Origin: Cephaloticoccus sp.
GTDB lineage: Bacteria > Verrucomicrobiota > Verrucomicrobiia > Opitutales > Opitutaceae
DNA length: 64,000 bases
Reading direction: 5' to 3'
Assembly: GCA_021734075.1 (NCBI GenBank)
Contig: JAIPJW010000004.1
Location: 1 to 64,000, forward strand
Positions 1 to 7,973 of this stretch are shown piece after piece. The notes beneath the pieces were generated by a model. The model saw only the letters and a program-made list of their open reading frames with translations, was not told where the DNA came from and did not search any database. Both the position numbers and the translations under genes were made by a program. Every line of letters starts with the position of its first letter. Position 1 is the stretch's first letter.

Positions 1-679
1 CGACCCCAAACACCTGACGTTTGGCCTCACAGACGTAGGCATTGCCCGGACCGAAAATCTTGTCCACCGCCGGGATGCTTTCAGTTCCGTAGGCCATGGC
101 TGCGATCGCCTGCACACCACCTATGCGATAGACCTCATCAACCCCGACAAAATGCAGGGCTGCCAGCAAACCGTCCGCAACCCGGCCCCGCGAATCAGAG
201 GGCGTGAAGACCGCGATTTCAGGACAGCCGGCAATCTTGGCCAGCGTGGCGGTCATTAAAACCGACGAAACCAAGGGAACCTGGCCGCCCGGCACGTAAA
301 GCCCCACGCGGCGAATGGGATCAAACTTTTCGCCAATCTCCGCCCCGTGACGATTGTTTCCCCGCCAGGCCTCCGGCAACCCGCGGCGATTGTATGCCAC
401 AATGTTGGCATGTGCCTCGCGCACGGCGCGTTTTTCGCCGGGTGTCATCCGTTGGACGGCAGCCTGCATGTCAGCCGGGCTGACCCGAAACTCACGTGAG
501 CGCAGTTTGACCCCGTCGAAACGAGCAGCGTAGTTGGCGACCGCCATGTCACCACGCAGCCGGACGTCAGCCAGCATGGCCGTGACCGTGTCTACGACAT
601 CGGAAGAAACCTCGGCTCCCCGGCAAAAGGCGGAGAGTTCGGCGTCGAAATTCTTGGACTTGGTGTTGAGCAGGCGCAC
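1..679 (-). CDS. hisD: histidinol dehydrogenase, partial (C-terminus beyond window edge)
   Basis: This gene is absent from the ORF track because it runs off the left edge. Reading the minus strand from a GTG at 679 gives an open frame starting MRLLNTKSKNFDAELSAF. An in-frame TAG lies four codons upstream of the GTG, so no earlier start is possible. Near the edge the frame contains FGPGNAYVCEAKR, which matches the conserved nucleotide-site segment of histidinol dehydrogenases. The family oxidises L-histidinol to L-histidine with NAD and zinc in the last steps of cytoplasmic histidine synthesis. About 226 codons are visible of an expected ~430, so the zinc-binding C-terminal half is outside the window. 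It follows the LolA-like gene by 45 nt on the same strand. Confidence 0.9.
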   Translation of the reverse strand, partial: MRLLNTKSKNFDAELSAFCRGAEVSSDVVDTVTAMLADVRLRGDMAVANYAARFDGVKLRSREFRVSPADMQAAVQRMTPGEKRAVREAHANIVAYNRRGLPEAWRGNNRHGAEIGEKFDPIRRVGLYVPGGQVPLVSSVLMTATLAKIAGCPEIAVFTPSDSRGRVADGLLAALHFVGVDEVYRIGGVQAIAAMAYGTESIPAVDKIFGPGNAYVCEAKRQVFGV

Positions 680-724
680 AGGAAAACCCTAGCGCAGAAA
701 ATCGCCGGTAAGCAATCCCCCGGG

Positions 725-1489
725 TTATTTCGAAATCAACAAGGGCATGTCATATGTGCCCTCTTCCACCGGTTCATTGACGGTCACCCGGTCGAAATTG
801 ATAACAATGGACTGTTCGGTGCCATCCGGTCGGGTCGTGATGGTGGTCAGGGTCTTGGGAAATTTCACGCCGGCCACCACCATGGTCCCATCCTCGCGGA
901 TACGTTCACCCCGCAGGGTTTCCGTCATCACCAAGCGCCCTGTTGCCTCATTGAAGAAACGATAAAAGATAATTTCAGGCGAATGAATGAAGGCCAGTTT
1001 GCGACAAGCCTGGCCGTCAAGGGTTACCGCCCCGAGGTCCTGCACCTCACCGCCGGCATCTTCCAGCCCTCGGAAAAAAGACAGGTTTTCCCACACGTTG
1101 GCCCGCAGATTCTTGATTTGCTCGGATTGCAACAGGGACAGATTCCAGCGTGAATCGTCGTCCGATGCAGCGACCCGCTGCCAGGCATCATAGCCATTCA
1201 GCACCGTGATCTCAGTGCCCTTCTCAGAGGAAATGATGCTGCGTTGGCGAAACGGTCGCTCGAACTGGATTTCCACCTTGATGGGAGACTTTTGCACTTC
1301 CTCCGTGGCCTGGCTCAAGTCCAGGGTGCCGTAGAAATGCAGGGTGTTGACCGCATTGAGCGCGGCTTCACTGCCCAAATAGGAACGAGCCTTGGCAATG
1401 ATGGCGGGTTCGGCGGCGTGTGTGCCGGTAAGCGCAAAAGCAGTGGCTAACAGGGCAAGTGACAGGCGGCGCAATGATACGGTTTTCAT
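725..1489 (-). CDS. LolA-like periplasmic lipoprotein-sorting/hypothetical protein
   Basis: 254 aa. Residues 1-25 form a classic signal peptide (basic start, hydrophobic LALLATAFALTG core, cleavage near THAA). The mature part has the feel of a LolA/LolB-type half-barrel: an early FYGTLDLS strand, an FERPFRQRS segment, VLNGYDAWQ, and a C-terminal run ending with INFDRVTVNEPV before a final hydrophobic strand. Similar proteins are often annotated as outer-membrane lipoprotein-sorting proteins, but their substrates are unknown. No lipobox Cys follows the signal, so the product should be soluble and periplasmic. It sits 36 nt downstream of guaA and 45 nt upstream of hisD on the same strand, which suggests co-transcription but gives no functional link. 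The fold assignment is inferred from pattern only. Confidence 0.6.
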   Translation of the reverse strand: MKTVSLRRLSLALLATAFALTGTHAAEPAIIAKARSYLGSEAALNAVNTLHFYGTLDLSQATEEVQKSPIKVEIQFERPFRQRSIISSEKGTEITVLNGYDAWQRVAASDDDSRWNLSLLQSEQIKNLRANVWENLSFFRGLEDAGGEVQDLGAVTLDGQACRKLAFIHSPEIIFYRFFNEATGRLVMTETLRGERIREDGTMVVAGVKFPKTLTTITTRPDGTEQSIVINFDRVTVNEPVEEGTYDMPLLISK

Positions 1490-1525
1490 TTCTAGGGTGT
1501 TTGGTGGAATTCGGACGATATAGGT

Positions 1526-3064
1526 TTACTCCCATTCAATGGTCGCCGGCGGCTTTGAGCTGATGTCGTAAACCACCCGGCTGACATTGTGCACCTCGTT
1601 GGTGATGCGACTGGAGATATGTTGCAACAAGTCATAGGGCAGGCGGGTCCAGTCGGCCGTCATGGCATCCTTGGATTCCACGATGCGCAGGGCGATGACA
1701 TCGGCATAATTGCGTTCGTCGCCGATGACGCCGACCGACTTGACCGGCAGGTAGACACAAAAGGACTGCCAGACTTTCCAATACCAGCCGTTCTTCTTCA
1801 TCTCCTCCTGCAAGATTGCATCCGCCGCCCGCAGCACCACCAGACGGTCACGGGTCACCTCACCGGCCACCCGCACACCTAACCCGGGGCCCGGAAAAGG
1901 TTGACGCCAAACCACTTCGCGCGGAAGGCCCAAAGCCGTGCCCACGGCACGCACCTCGTCCTTGAACAGTTCCCGCAACGGCTCGACCAGTTCGAGCTTC
2001 ATCTTGGCGGGAAGACCGCCGACATTGTGGTGGCTTTTGATCAGGGATGCCGGGTTGTCGCCAATGGTCACGCTCTCAATCACATCGGGATACAGGGTGC
2101 CCTGGGCTAGGAATTTGGCCTTGCCGATGGATTTGAGGGATTTTTCAAAAACTTCCACAAAAGTGCGGCCGATGATCTTACGTTTTTGTTCGGGTTCCGA
2201 GACACCTTTCAAGCGCCGCAGAAACAGGGTGGAAGCATCCACGACACGGAGGTCGATCTTGAAGTTCCGTGCGTAAAGGGAAACCACCGTTTCACGCTCA
2301 TCCTGGCGGAGCAGCCCGTTGTCCACGAAAACACAGGTCAATTGACGGCCGATGGCCGTGTGCAACAGCGCCGCGGCCACGGAAGAATCCACACCGCCGG
2401 ACAGACCCAGGATGACTCGTGATTTGCCCACCTTGGCCCGGATATCAGCCACGGCGTGAGCAATGAAATCCTTGGTCGTCCAATCCTGGGCGGCCGCACA
2501 AACCCTGACCAGAAAATTGCGCACCACATCAACACCATGCTCCGTGTGAAACACCTCGGGGTGAAACTGGATGCCGTAGAAATTGCGTTTGCGATCCTCG
2601 ATGGCGGCAAAGGGTGAATTGTCCGTGGTGCCAATCGACGAGAAGCCCGGCGGCAACTTCGTCACCTTGTCCCCGTGGGAATTCCAAACTCGCAGCTTGC
2701 GCGGCAATTTTGCGAACAAACGGCCCGGCTTTCTGATCACCAAGGTCCCGTGGCCATACTCCCTTTGTTTACTCGGGACGGTCTGCCCGCCCAGCAAATG
2801 CCCCATCAGCTGGATGCCATAGCAAATACCCAGCACCGGCACACCCAGTTCAAATATCGCCGGATCCGGCAGCGGGGCATTTTTCGCCAAAACCGAACTG
2901 GGTCCACCAGACAGGATTATGCCGATGACACCTTCTTCACGCAGTTGGGCGGCCGTCGTGCGGTAATGGAAGATTTTGGAATAGACCTGGCACTCGCGAA
3001 TACGACGCGCAATCACTTGCGTGTATTGGGAGCCAAAATCAAGAACGGCGATGGTCTGAGGCAT
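1526..3064 (-). CDS. guaA: GMP synthase (glutamine-hydrolysing)
   Basis: 512 aa, full family length. The class I glutamine amidotransferase domain spans about residues 3-190, with nucleophile Cys81 in [11 protein letters not shown] and the His168/Glu170 pair in GIQFHPE. The ATP-pyrophosphatase domain follows, with its P-loop SGGVDSS at 222-228. The C-terminal dimerisation domain ends with the conserved PPATIEWE. The enzyme converts XMP to GMP using glutamine-derived ammonia and ATP in the cytoplasm. It lies downstream of the zinc-ribbon microprotein gene and upstream of the LolA-like gene, all on the minus strand. No clear Shine-Dalgarno sequence precedes the ATG at 3064, but the [13 protein letters not shown] start fits the family exactly. 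Confidence 0.98.
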   Translation of the reverse strand: MPQTIAVLDFGSQYTQVIARRIRECQVYSKIFHYRTTAAQLREEGVIGIILSGGPSSVLAKNAPLPDPAIFELGVPVLGICYGIQLMGHLLGGQTVPSKQREYGHGTLVIRKPGRLFAKLPRKLRVWNSHGDKVTKLPPGFSSIGTTDNSPFAAIEDRKRNFYGIQFHPEVFHTEHGVDVVRNFLVRVCAAAQDWTTKDFIAHAVADIRAKVGKSRVILGLSGGVDSSVAAALLHTAIGRQLTCVFVDNGLLRQDERETVVSLYARNFKIDLRVVDASTLFLRRLKGVSEPEQKRKIIGRTFVEVFEKSLKSIGKAKFLAQGTLYPDVIESVTIGDNPASLIKSHHNVGGLPAKMKLELVEPLRELFKDEVRAVGTALGLPREVVWRQPFPGPGLGVRVAGEVTRDRLVVLRAADAILQEEMKKNGWYWKVWQSFCVYLPVKSVGVIGDERNYADVIALRIVESKDAMTADWTRLPYDLLQHISSRITNEVHNVSRVVYDISSKPPATIEWE

Positions 3065-3124
3065 ACGGAGTAAAAGGAAAGTTGAAGACTTAGGAGCAAG
3101 AAAACCGATACCGCAAGAAAGAGC

Positions 3125-3343
3125 CTAAAATCTTAGCCGGCTGTTTTCATGCCCGCAACGCGGGCAGGCACACAATTCCGCCCGGGACGGCGCGGCGTAG
3201 ATGCAGTCGCAACGAATGCAGTGAAATGCCGACCGTCGGCGTTGTTGCTCAAAACGGGCATGATCGCGGTGATCATAATACAGCCAAAGCACCAGAAACA
3301 GCAGTCCCACCAGAATGCTGTAGATGACGACAGTCGCGGTCAT
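3125..3343 (-). CDS. small membrane protein with a cytoplasmic zinc ribbon
   Basis: 72 aa, function unknown. Residues about 4-23 (VVIYSILVGLLFLVLWLYY) form one transmembrane helix. It is followed by a basic linker and a Cys-rich module: CIRC at 42-45 and CPRC at 60-63, with extra Cys at 47 and 58. The paired CxxC motifs look like a small zinc ribbon. The ORF sits between the rplQ terminator and guaA on the same strand, with about 60 nt before guaA. A TM helix with a rubredoxin-like or zinc-ribbon tail suggests an anchor or adaptor role, but no partner can be named. The length, the clean TM and the regular Cys spacing argue that it is a real gene and not a chance ORF. Confidence 0.7.
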   Translation of the reverse strand: MTATVVIYSILVGLLFLVLWLYYDHRDHARFEQQRRRSAFHCIRCDCIYAAPSRAELCACPRCGHENSRLRF

Positions 3344-3362
3344 GGCTCGGGTGGATTGGATT

Positions 3363-3397
3363 AAAGCAAAACGCGCCGAAGGCTACTTCGACGCGTT
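3363..3397 (-). terminator. rho-independent terminator after rplQ
   Basis: On the minus strand AACGCGTCGAAG, a TAGC loop and CTTCGGCGCGTT make a 12-bp stem with a single T-G wobble. It is followed by TTTTGCTTT. It lies 27 nt past the rplQ stop and before the zinc-ribbon gene, so it probably ends the spc/alpha transcription unit. Confidence 0.8.
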
Positions 3398-3423
3398 GAG
3401 TAAGACCTAATTTAATACCGATT

Positions 3424-3957
3424 TCAGCTCTTGGTTTCACCTTCGGTGGGTGCAACCTCGGCGGCGGGAGCCGCTGCATCCGTCGACTCATCCGCAGCGG
3501 CATCGCTTTTCTCGGACTTGGCGGCTTTCTTGGCCTTAGCCGGCTTGCGACCCTTCGATTTCTTGTAGCCCGTTTCCTCGGCCTTCACCAATTCAATGAA
3601 AGCCATTTCGCTGGAATCGCTGTCGCGCGGCCCCAGCTTGTAGATGCGGGTATAACCCCCGTTGCGGTCGGCGAATTGCTTGCACTTCTCATTAAAGAGA
3701 AGGGTGAGCGCATTTTCATCCCGCAAATCAGCGTGGGCGAGTCGGCGCAAATGCAGGGCATCCTTGGGATCGGTCTTCACCGCCGCATTTTTGGCTTTGG
3801 TGATGAGTTTTTCGACAAAGGGACGCAGGGCCTTGGCCTTGGTCAGGGTGGTCTTGATGCGATCGTGCGTGATCAGCGATGCCGCCATATTGGACAGCAT
3901 TGCCGCACGGTGTTCACGAGTCACGCCAAGGGAAGCGCGGTGTTTTTTGTGACGCAT
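3424..3957 (-). CDS. rplQ: 50S ribosomal protein L17 with long C-terminal tail
   Basis: 177 aa. The first ~120 residues are a standard bL17 (MRHKKHRASLGVTREHRAAM, then the GYTRIYKLGPRDSDSSEMAFIEL end). L17 lies near the exit tunnel on the back of the 50S subunit. The remaining ~55 residues are a low-complexity Lys/Ala/Glu/Asp tail beginning KKSKGRKPAKAKKAAK and ending acidic (TEGETKS). Most bacterial L17 proteins stop near 120-130 aa, so the tail is an unusual extension. It is the last gene of the alpha block, 83 nt after rpoA, and is followed by a clear terminator. Confidence 0.96.
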   Translation of the reverse strand: MRHKKHRASLGVTREHRAAMLSNMAASLITHDRIKTTLTKAKALRPFVEKLITKAKNAAVKTDPKDALHLRRLAHADLRDENALTLLFNEKCKQFADRNGGYTRIYKLGPRDSDSSEMAFIELVKAEETGYKKSKGRKPAKAKKAAKSEKSDAAADESTDAAAPAAEVAPTEGETKS

Positions 3958-4039
3958 TGGTAGTAGTGTTGGTCAGTTCCCGATCGGCAATCCGGTCGCA
4001 GCGTAGGGCGGCACGGACGGCGCGAGAACCGAATAAATT

Positions 4040-5041
4040 TTAGATTTCCTTCTTATTATCAAGCAGACGTTCGTCGAACTTCATGCCCAGTGAAAGGCCC
4101 AGGGCCTCGAGCTTGTCCTTGATTTCGTTGAGCGACTTTTTGCCGAAGTTGCGGTATTTGAGCATCTCCTGCTCGGACTTCATCGCCAGCTCACCCACGG
4201 TCGTAATGTTGGCATTGTTGAGACAGTTGGCGGCACGGACGGAGAGTTCGATTTCGTTGACCGACATATTGAGCAGCTTGCGGAGCTTGTTCTGCTCCTC
4301 ACTGACCTCGCTCTGTTGGTTTTCGAATTCATACGACTCCTCGGAAACGCGATCAAACACATCGAGGTGGTGCTTCAAGATGGATGCCGTCTGCTTCAGA
4401 CTCTCATCCGGCGTAACCCGACCATCGGTCCAGATTTCGAGGATCAGCTTGTCGTAGTCGGTGATTTGGCCCACGCGGGTGTTTTCCACCGTGTATTTCA
4501 CCAATTTGACCGGCGAAAAGAGCGAGTCGATCGGGATGACCCCGATGGATTGTTCCTCCTTCTTGTTTTGTTCCCCGGGGCAATAACCACGCCCGGTCTT
4601 GATTTCAATTTCAGCATCAAAGGCACGTTTGCTGTCGAGCGTGCAGATGACCTGATCGGGATTCACAATGGTGATATTGGCGTCGGCCTGGATGTCGGCC
4701 GCGGTGACCGGACCCGACTTGTTGACGCTGATCTGCAGGATCACCGGCTCACGTTTGTGCGAGACGATGAGCACCTTCTTGAGGTTGAGGACGATGTCCG
4801 TGACATCCTCCACCACCCCGTCGATGCTCTGAAATTCGTGACTGACCCCCTCGATTTTGATCGAGGAAATGGCCGCGCCTTCAATGGAGCTGAGCAAGAC
4901 CCGGCGAAGGGAGTTGCCAATGGTGTGACCATAACCGGCCTCGAAAGGCTCGGCGATGAACTTGGTGTAGGTCTCCGTGGAGCCTTCTTCGACCTTGGTG
5001 AGTTTGTTCGGGAGTTCGAACTTTCCGAGACGTTTGGGCAT
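4040..5041 (-). CDS. rpoA: DNA-directed RNA polymerase alpha subunit
   Basis: 333 aa. The N-terminal assembly domain (about 1-235) contains GYGHTIGNSLRRVLLSSIEG, which dimerises and nucleates beta and beta-prime. After a Gln/Glu-rich linker (QQSEVSEEQNK) the alpha-CTD has VRAANCLNNANI and the NFGKKSLNEIKDKLEALGLSLG helix-hairpin-helix. These are the surfaces that contact UP elements and activators, so alpha-CTD regulation appears intact. It lies between rpsD and rplQ as in most bacteria. Confidence 0.98.
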   Translation of the reverse strand: MPKRLGKFELPNKLTKVEEGSTETYTKFIAEPFEAGYGHTIGNSLRRVLLSSIEGAAISSIKIEGVSHEFQSIDGVVEDVTDIVLNLKKVLIVSHKREPVILQISVNKSGPVTAADIQADANITIVNPDQVICTLDSKRAFDAEIEIKTGRGYCPGEQNKKEEQSIGVIPIDSLFSPVKLVKYTVENTRVGQITDYDKLILEIWTDGRVTPDESLKQTASILKHHLDVFDRVSEESYEFENQQSEVSEEQNKLRKLLNMSVNEIELSVRAANCLNNANITTVGELAMKSEQEMLKYRNFGKKSLNEIKDKLEALGLSLGMKFDERLLDNKKEI

Positions 5042-5095
5042 GGCGATGAACTCTATGGTTGAGCTTTGATGGTTGAGAATAAAAGGGCGAAACGG

Positions 5096-5710
5096 TTAGA
5101 AGCGGGAGTAGAATTCAACGATGATCTGCTCGTTGATTCCCTGTTCCATTTCATCGCGGTTGGGCAGGCGGTTGACCTTGGCCTTCAGGGCCTCGTTGTC
5201 CATGCTGAGCCAACCCGGAACATTGCGGATGCGGTTTTCCTCAAGATTGCGCGTGGCCATCTGGCGGGAAGCCGGGGAGCCCTTGACTTCAATCTCGTCA
5301 CCGGACTGCACACTGTAGCTGGCGATGTCGACCTTGTGGCCATTGACGCGAATATGCCCGTGGTTGACGAATTGACGCGCCGCGGCGCGGGATTTGGCCA
5401 TGCCAAGCAGATAGACGACACTGTCCAAACGGGTTTCCAGGAGTTGCAGGAAACGCTCACCGGTGATGCCACGCTCGCGCTTGGCCTTTTCGAACAGGCG
5501 ACGGAATTGGCGCTCCAGCAAGCCGTAGATATAACGGAGCTTTTGCTTTTCATTGAGGCCGACCGCGTATTCGGAAAGCTTGTTGCGCCGCATGCGCGGG
5601 CCATGCTGTCCGGGCGGATAGGCGCGGCGCTCAAGGGCCTTGCCGGAACCAAGGATGTGTTGGTTGAAACGGCGGCTAAGACGTGTGGTTGGTCCAGTAT
5701 AACGAGCCAT
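5096..5710 (-). CDS. rpsD: 30S ribosomal protein S4 (zinc-free type)
   Basis: 204 aa, a primary 16S rRNA-binding protein of the 30S body. It starts MARYTGPTTRLSRRF and contains the S4 RNA-binding fold (LETRLDSVVYLLGMAKSRA, then ARQFVNHGHIRVNGH). The N-terminal segment that carries a Cys4 zinc knuckle in some bacteria has no cysteines here, so this is the zinc-independent form. The end VEFYSRF is typical. It sits between rpsK (34 nt away) and rpoA (54 nt away). S4 often represses the alpha operon translationally, but no obvious leader pseudoknot was picked out. Confidence 0.97.
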   Translation of the reverse strand: MARYTGPTTRLSRRFNQHILGSGKALERRAYPPGQHGPRMRRNKLSEYAVGLNEKQKLRYIYGLLERQFRRLFEKAKRERGITGERFLQLLETRLDSVVYLLGMAKSRAAARQFVNHGHIRVNGHKVDIASYSVQSGDEIEVKGSPASRQMATRNLEENRIRNVPGWLSMDNEALKAKVNRLPNRDEMEQGINEQIIVEFYSRF

Positions 5711-5744
5711 GGGATGAAATTTGGTTTACAGGTGAATTGTCGAA

Positions 5745-6323
5745 TTAGACGCGACGGCGTTTGGGGGGACGACAGCCGTTGTGCGGCACGGGAGTGACGT
5801 CGATGATGGAAGTGATTTCGAGGCCGATCGCTTGGAGACCACGAATTGCACTGTCGCGGCCCATACCGGGCCCGGAGATGCGGATGACTATGTCCTTCAA
5901 ACCATGCGACATGGCGTTGCGGGCCGCGTCCTGCGCCACGACTTGGGCGGCATAAGCGGTGGATTTGCGGGAACCACGGAAGTTGCACTTACCGGCACTG
6001 GACCAGGCAATGACCTGACCCTTTTGGTCGGTGATGGAAACGATAGTGTTGTTGAAAGAGGCGAGGACATTCGCGATGCCGGAAACCACATTCTTGGAGC
6101 CCTTGGCTTTGCGAATCTTGATGGTGCCCAGCTCCTCCTTGAGCAGGTCCTCAGCCGTGGGCTGTTTGGCCACACCGCCGACCAGTTCAACCGGCTTTTG
6201 CTCGGTTGGGGCAACGGTCTCTTCAGCCGCCGGCTTGGCAGCCTTGGACTTGGCAGGTTTGCTTGCCGGGGCAGTAGCCTCGGCGGGTTTCTCAGACTTG
6301 GGATCAGACTTTTCTTCGGCCAT
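5745..6323 (-). CDS. rpsK: 30S ribosomal protein S11 with N-terminal extension
   Basis: 192 aa, where bacterial uS11 is usually about 129. The canonical body begins near [20 protein letters not shown] and ends with [18 protein letters not shown], the platform protein that lines the mRNA exit region. The first ~65 residues are a Lys/Ala/Pro/Glu-rich extension ([20 protein letters not shown]) with the look of a disordered tail. The frame is open throughout and the only ATG fitting the 12-nt gap from rpsM is at 6323. A later start would leave the core intact but a ~190 nt non-coding gap, so the extended form is preferred. Confidence 0.93.
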   Translation of the reverse strand: MAEEKSDPKSEKPAEATAPASKPAKSKAAKPAAEETVAPTEQKPVELVGGVAKQPTAEDLLKEELGTIKIRKAKGSKNVVSGIANVLASFNNTIVSITDQKGQVIAWSSAGKCNFRGSRKSTAYAAQVVAQDAARNAMSHGLKDIVIRISGPGMGRDSAIRGLQAIGLEITSIIDVTPVPHNGCRPPKRRRV

Positions 6324-6335
6324 GACGGGTAATGA

Positions 6336-6713
6336 TTATTTGGTGGTTTTGGTCACGCCCACAGTTTTGCGGGAACCTTTGCGGGTGCGGGCGTTGGTGC
6401 TGGTGCGTTGACCACGCACTGGCAAACCGCGGCGATGACGAATGCCCCGGTAGCAATTGATGGCCTGAAGACGCTTCAGGTTGGCCGCGAGATCACGGCG
6501 GAGATCACCTTCGAGGAGCCACTTGTGCTCGGCTATCACGTGGAGCACCTTGTTCAGTTGCTCTTCGTCCAGGTCATTGGCCCGCATGTCCGGGTCAAGT
6601 CCGGCTTCTTTGACAATGAGATCAGCCCGGGCGGGACCGATGCCATTGATATAGCGGAGGGAATACGCGACTTTTTTGTTCGCAGGAATATCTACACCGA
6701 GGAGACGTGGCAT
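6336..6713 (-). CDS. rpsM: 30S ribosomal protein S13
   Basis: 125 aa, standard length. It starts [19 protein letters not shown], has the helix-two-turn-helix ([18 protein letters not shown]) and the conserved [18 protein letters not shown] segment. The Lys/Arg-rich tail reaches towards the P-site tRNA in known structures. S13 sits in the 30S head and bridges to the 50S. It is the first gene after map. The rpmJ (L36) and infA genes that commonly intervene here are absent, since the map-rpsM gap is only 46 nt. Confidence 0.97.
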   Translation of the reverse strand: MPRLLGVDIPANKKVAYSLRYINGIGPARADLIVKEAGLDPDMRANDLDEEQLNKVLHVIAEHKWLLEGDLRRDLAANLKRLQAINCYRGIRHRRGLPVRGQRTSTNARTRKGSRKTVGVTKTTK

Positions 6714-6759
6714 TGTGGATTAGGTTGAGAGTTGAATTTTAAAAGGAAAAGAGTGTGTA

Positions 6760-7536
6760 TCAGGCGGAAGGTGACGGGGAGACTGTGAGGATTTCAGGGC
6801 CGTGGTCGGTAGTGAGCACGGTATGTTCAAAATGAGCAGAGGCGGAATTGTCAGCGGTGACCACCGTCCAACCATCGGACATGGTCTTGGTGCGATATCC
6901 GCCGATGTTTACCATGGGTTCGATGGCCAAAGTCATGCCTGCTTTGATTTTTGGCCCGGTGCCACGGCGGCCGAAATTGGGAATTTCCGGAGGTTCATGC
7001 ATTTGCTCCCCCACCCCATGGCCGACCAAATCACGCACTACACTGAAGCCATTCGATTCAACATATTTTTGAATCGCATGGGAAATGTCGCCAATTTGGT
7101 TTCCCACCGTCGCATGCCGAATGCCCACTGCCAATGACTCCTCGGTCACACGAATCAATTTTTCCATTTGGGGGTGAATGACCCCAACCGGAATTGTGAT
7201 CGCATTGTCACCAATGTAACCCTTGTAAACAACGGTGACATCAAGTGACACGATGTCGCCATCGTGAAGGATCCGGCGTAGGGAAGGAACGCCATGAACG
7301 ACTTCCTCATTAACCGATATGCAGGTGTGAGCGGGATAGCGCCGGGAACCGATTTGATAACCAAAATCGGCACTGCGGGCTCCAAATTCGGCCATAATGT
7401 CACGGCCAGCTTCATCCAAGTCTTGGGTAGTTATTCCAGGCCGCACCAGTGACTTGAGTTTATCAAGCACTGCAGCGGCGATGGCGCACGATTCGCGCAT
7501 CCGGACGATTTGATCGTTGGATTTGATCAAACTCAT
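6760..7536 (-). CDS. map: methionine aminopeptidase, type I
   Basis: 258 aa. Removes the N-terminal Met from nascent proteins in the cytoplasm. All expected metal and substrate motifs are visible: RYPAHTCISVNEEVVHG, LDVTVVYKGYIGDNA with the two Asp ligands, GHGVGEQMHEPPEIPNF with the catalytic His, and TLAIEPMV with the Glu ligand. The last ligand is the Glu of SAHFEHTVLTT. There is no N-terminal zinc extension, so it is the short type I form. Its start overlaps the end of the degenerate adenylate-kinase-like gene by 4 nt, implying translational coupling in the order secY, adk-like, map. Confidence 0.97.
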   Translation of the reverse strand: MSLIKSNDQIVRMRESCAIAAAVLDKLKSLVRPGITTQDLDEAGRDIMAEFGARSADFGYQIGSRRYPAHTCISVNEEVVHGVPSLRRILHDGDIVSLDVTVVYKGYIGDNAITIPVGVIHPQMEKLIRVTEESLAVGIRHATVGNQIGDISHAIQKYVESNGFSVVRDLVGHGVGEQMHEPPEIPNFGRRGTGPKIKAGMTLAIEPMVNIGGYRTKTMSDGWTVVTADNSASAHFEHTVLTTDHGPEILTVSPSPSA

Positions 7537-7955
7537 ACGGCGGCGGCAAAGTTCGGCTCTTCGATGAAGAGACCGAGGGTGCGATAATGCTCGATTAGGT
7601 CGGCTGAAACCGTTTCCGCAGCGAAGACGCCTTGCAGCGTTTCACCACGAACTTCCAGCCATTCGTCGAGCATTTTTGCTTGGAGCAGCGTAGCCGGGAA
7701 GCCTGTAAGGACAAAACCCGCATCAGGTTTACGCGCAAAAAACCAACGTCGCATGCAAGCCAACGTGATTTCTGCCGCGGTCGGGAGACCGCGGCGACGC
7801 GAAATCTCCAGCCGCATCAATTCGGCAGGAGAGACGTGCTCAAGATTCAAAGAACGAACCCAAGACAGCAGAGATGAATCTGGCGTGCCTAGGAGTATAA
7901 ACTTGGTTTTGGCGGTGACGCCGCAACTAGAGAAAGGGTCGAAATTGCCTGTCAT
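7533..7955 (-). CDS. degenerate adenylate-kinase-like protein (probable pseudoenzyme)
   Basis: About 140 aa, between secY and map, where adk normally lies. It still shows adenylate-kinase landmarks in order: a first strand FILLGTP, then HVSPAELMRLEISRRRGL in place of the AMP-binding ISTGDMLR segment, then GFVLTGFPATLLQAKMLDEWL in place of GFLLDGFPRT.QA. The P-loop is destroyed (GTPDSSLLS instead of GxPGxGKGT, so no Lys), the DGFPRT Arg is Ala, and the LID and C-terminal Arg residues are missing because the protein stops early. Catalysis is therefore unlikely. The frame is intact and coupled to map by a 4-nt overlap, so it looks like a retained product and not random decay. GTG at 7958 is an alternative start next to ATG 7955. 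Confidence 0.75.
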   Translation of the reverse strand: MTGNFDPFSSCGVTAKTKFILLGTPDSSLLSWVRSLNLEHVSPAELMRLEISRRRGLPTAAEITLACMRRWFFARKPDAGFVLTGFPATLLQAKMLDEWLEVRGETLQGVFAAETVSADLIEHYRTLGLFIEEPNFAAAV

Positions 7956-7973
7956 CACGACCGGAGTAAAGAA

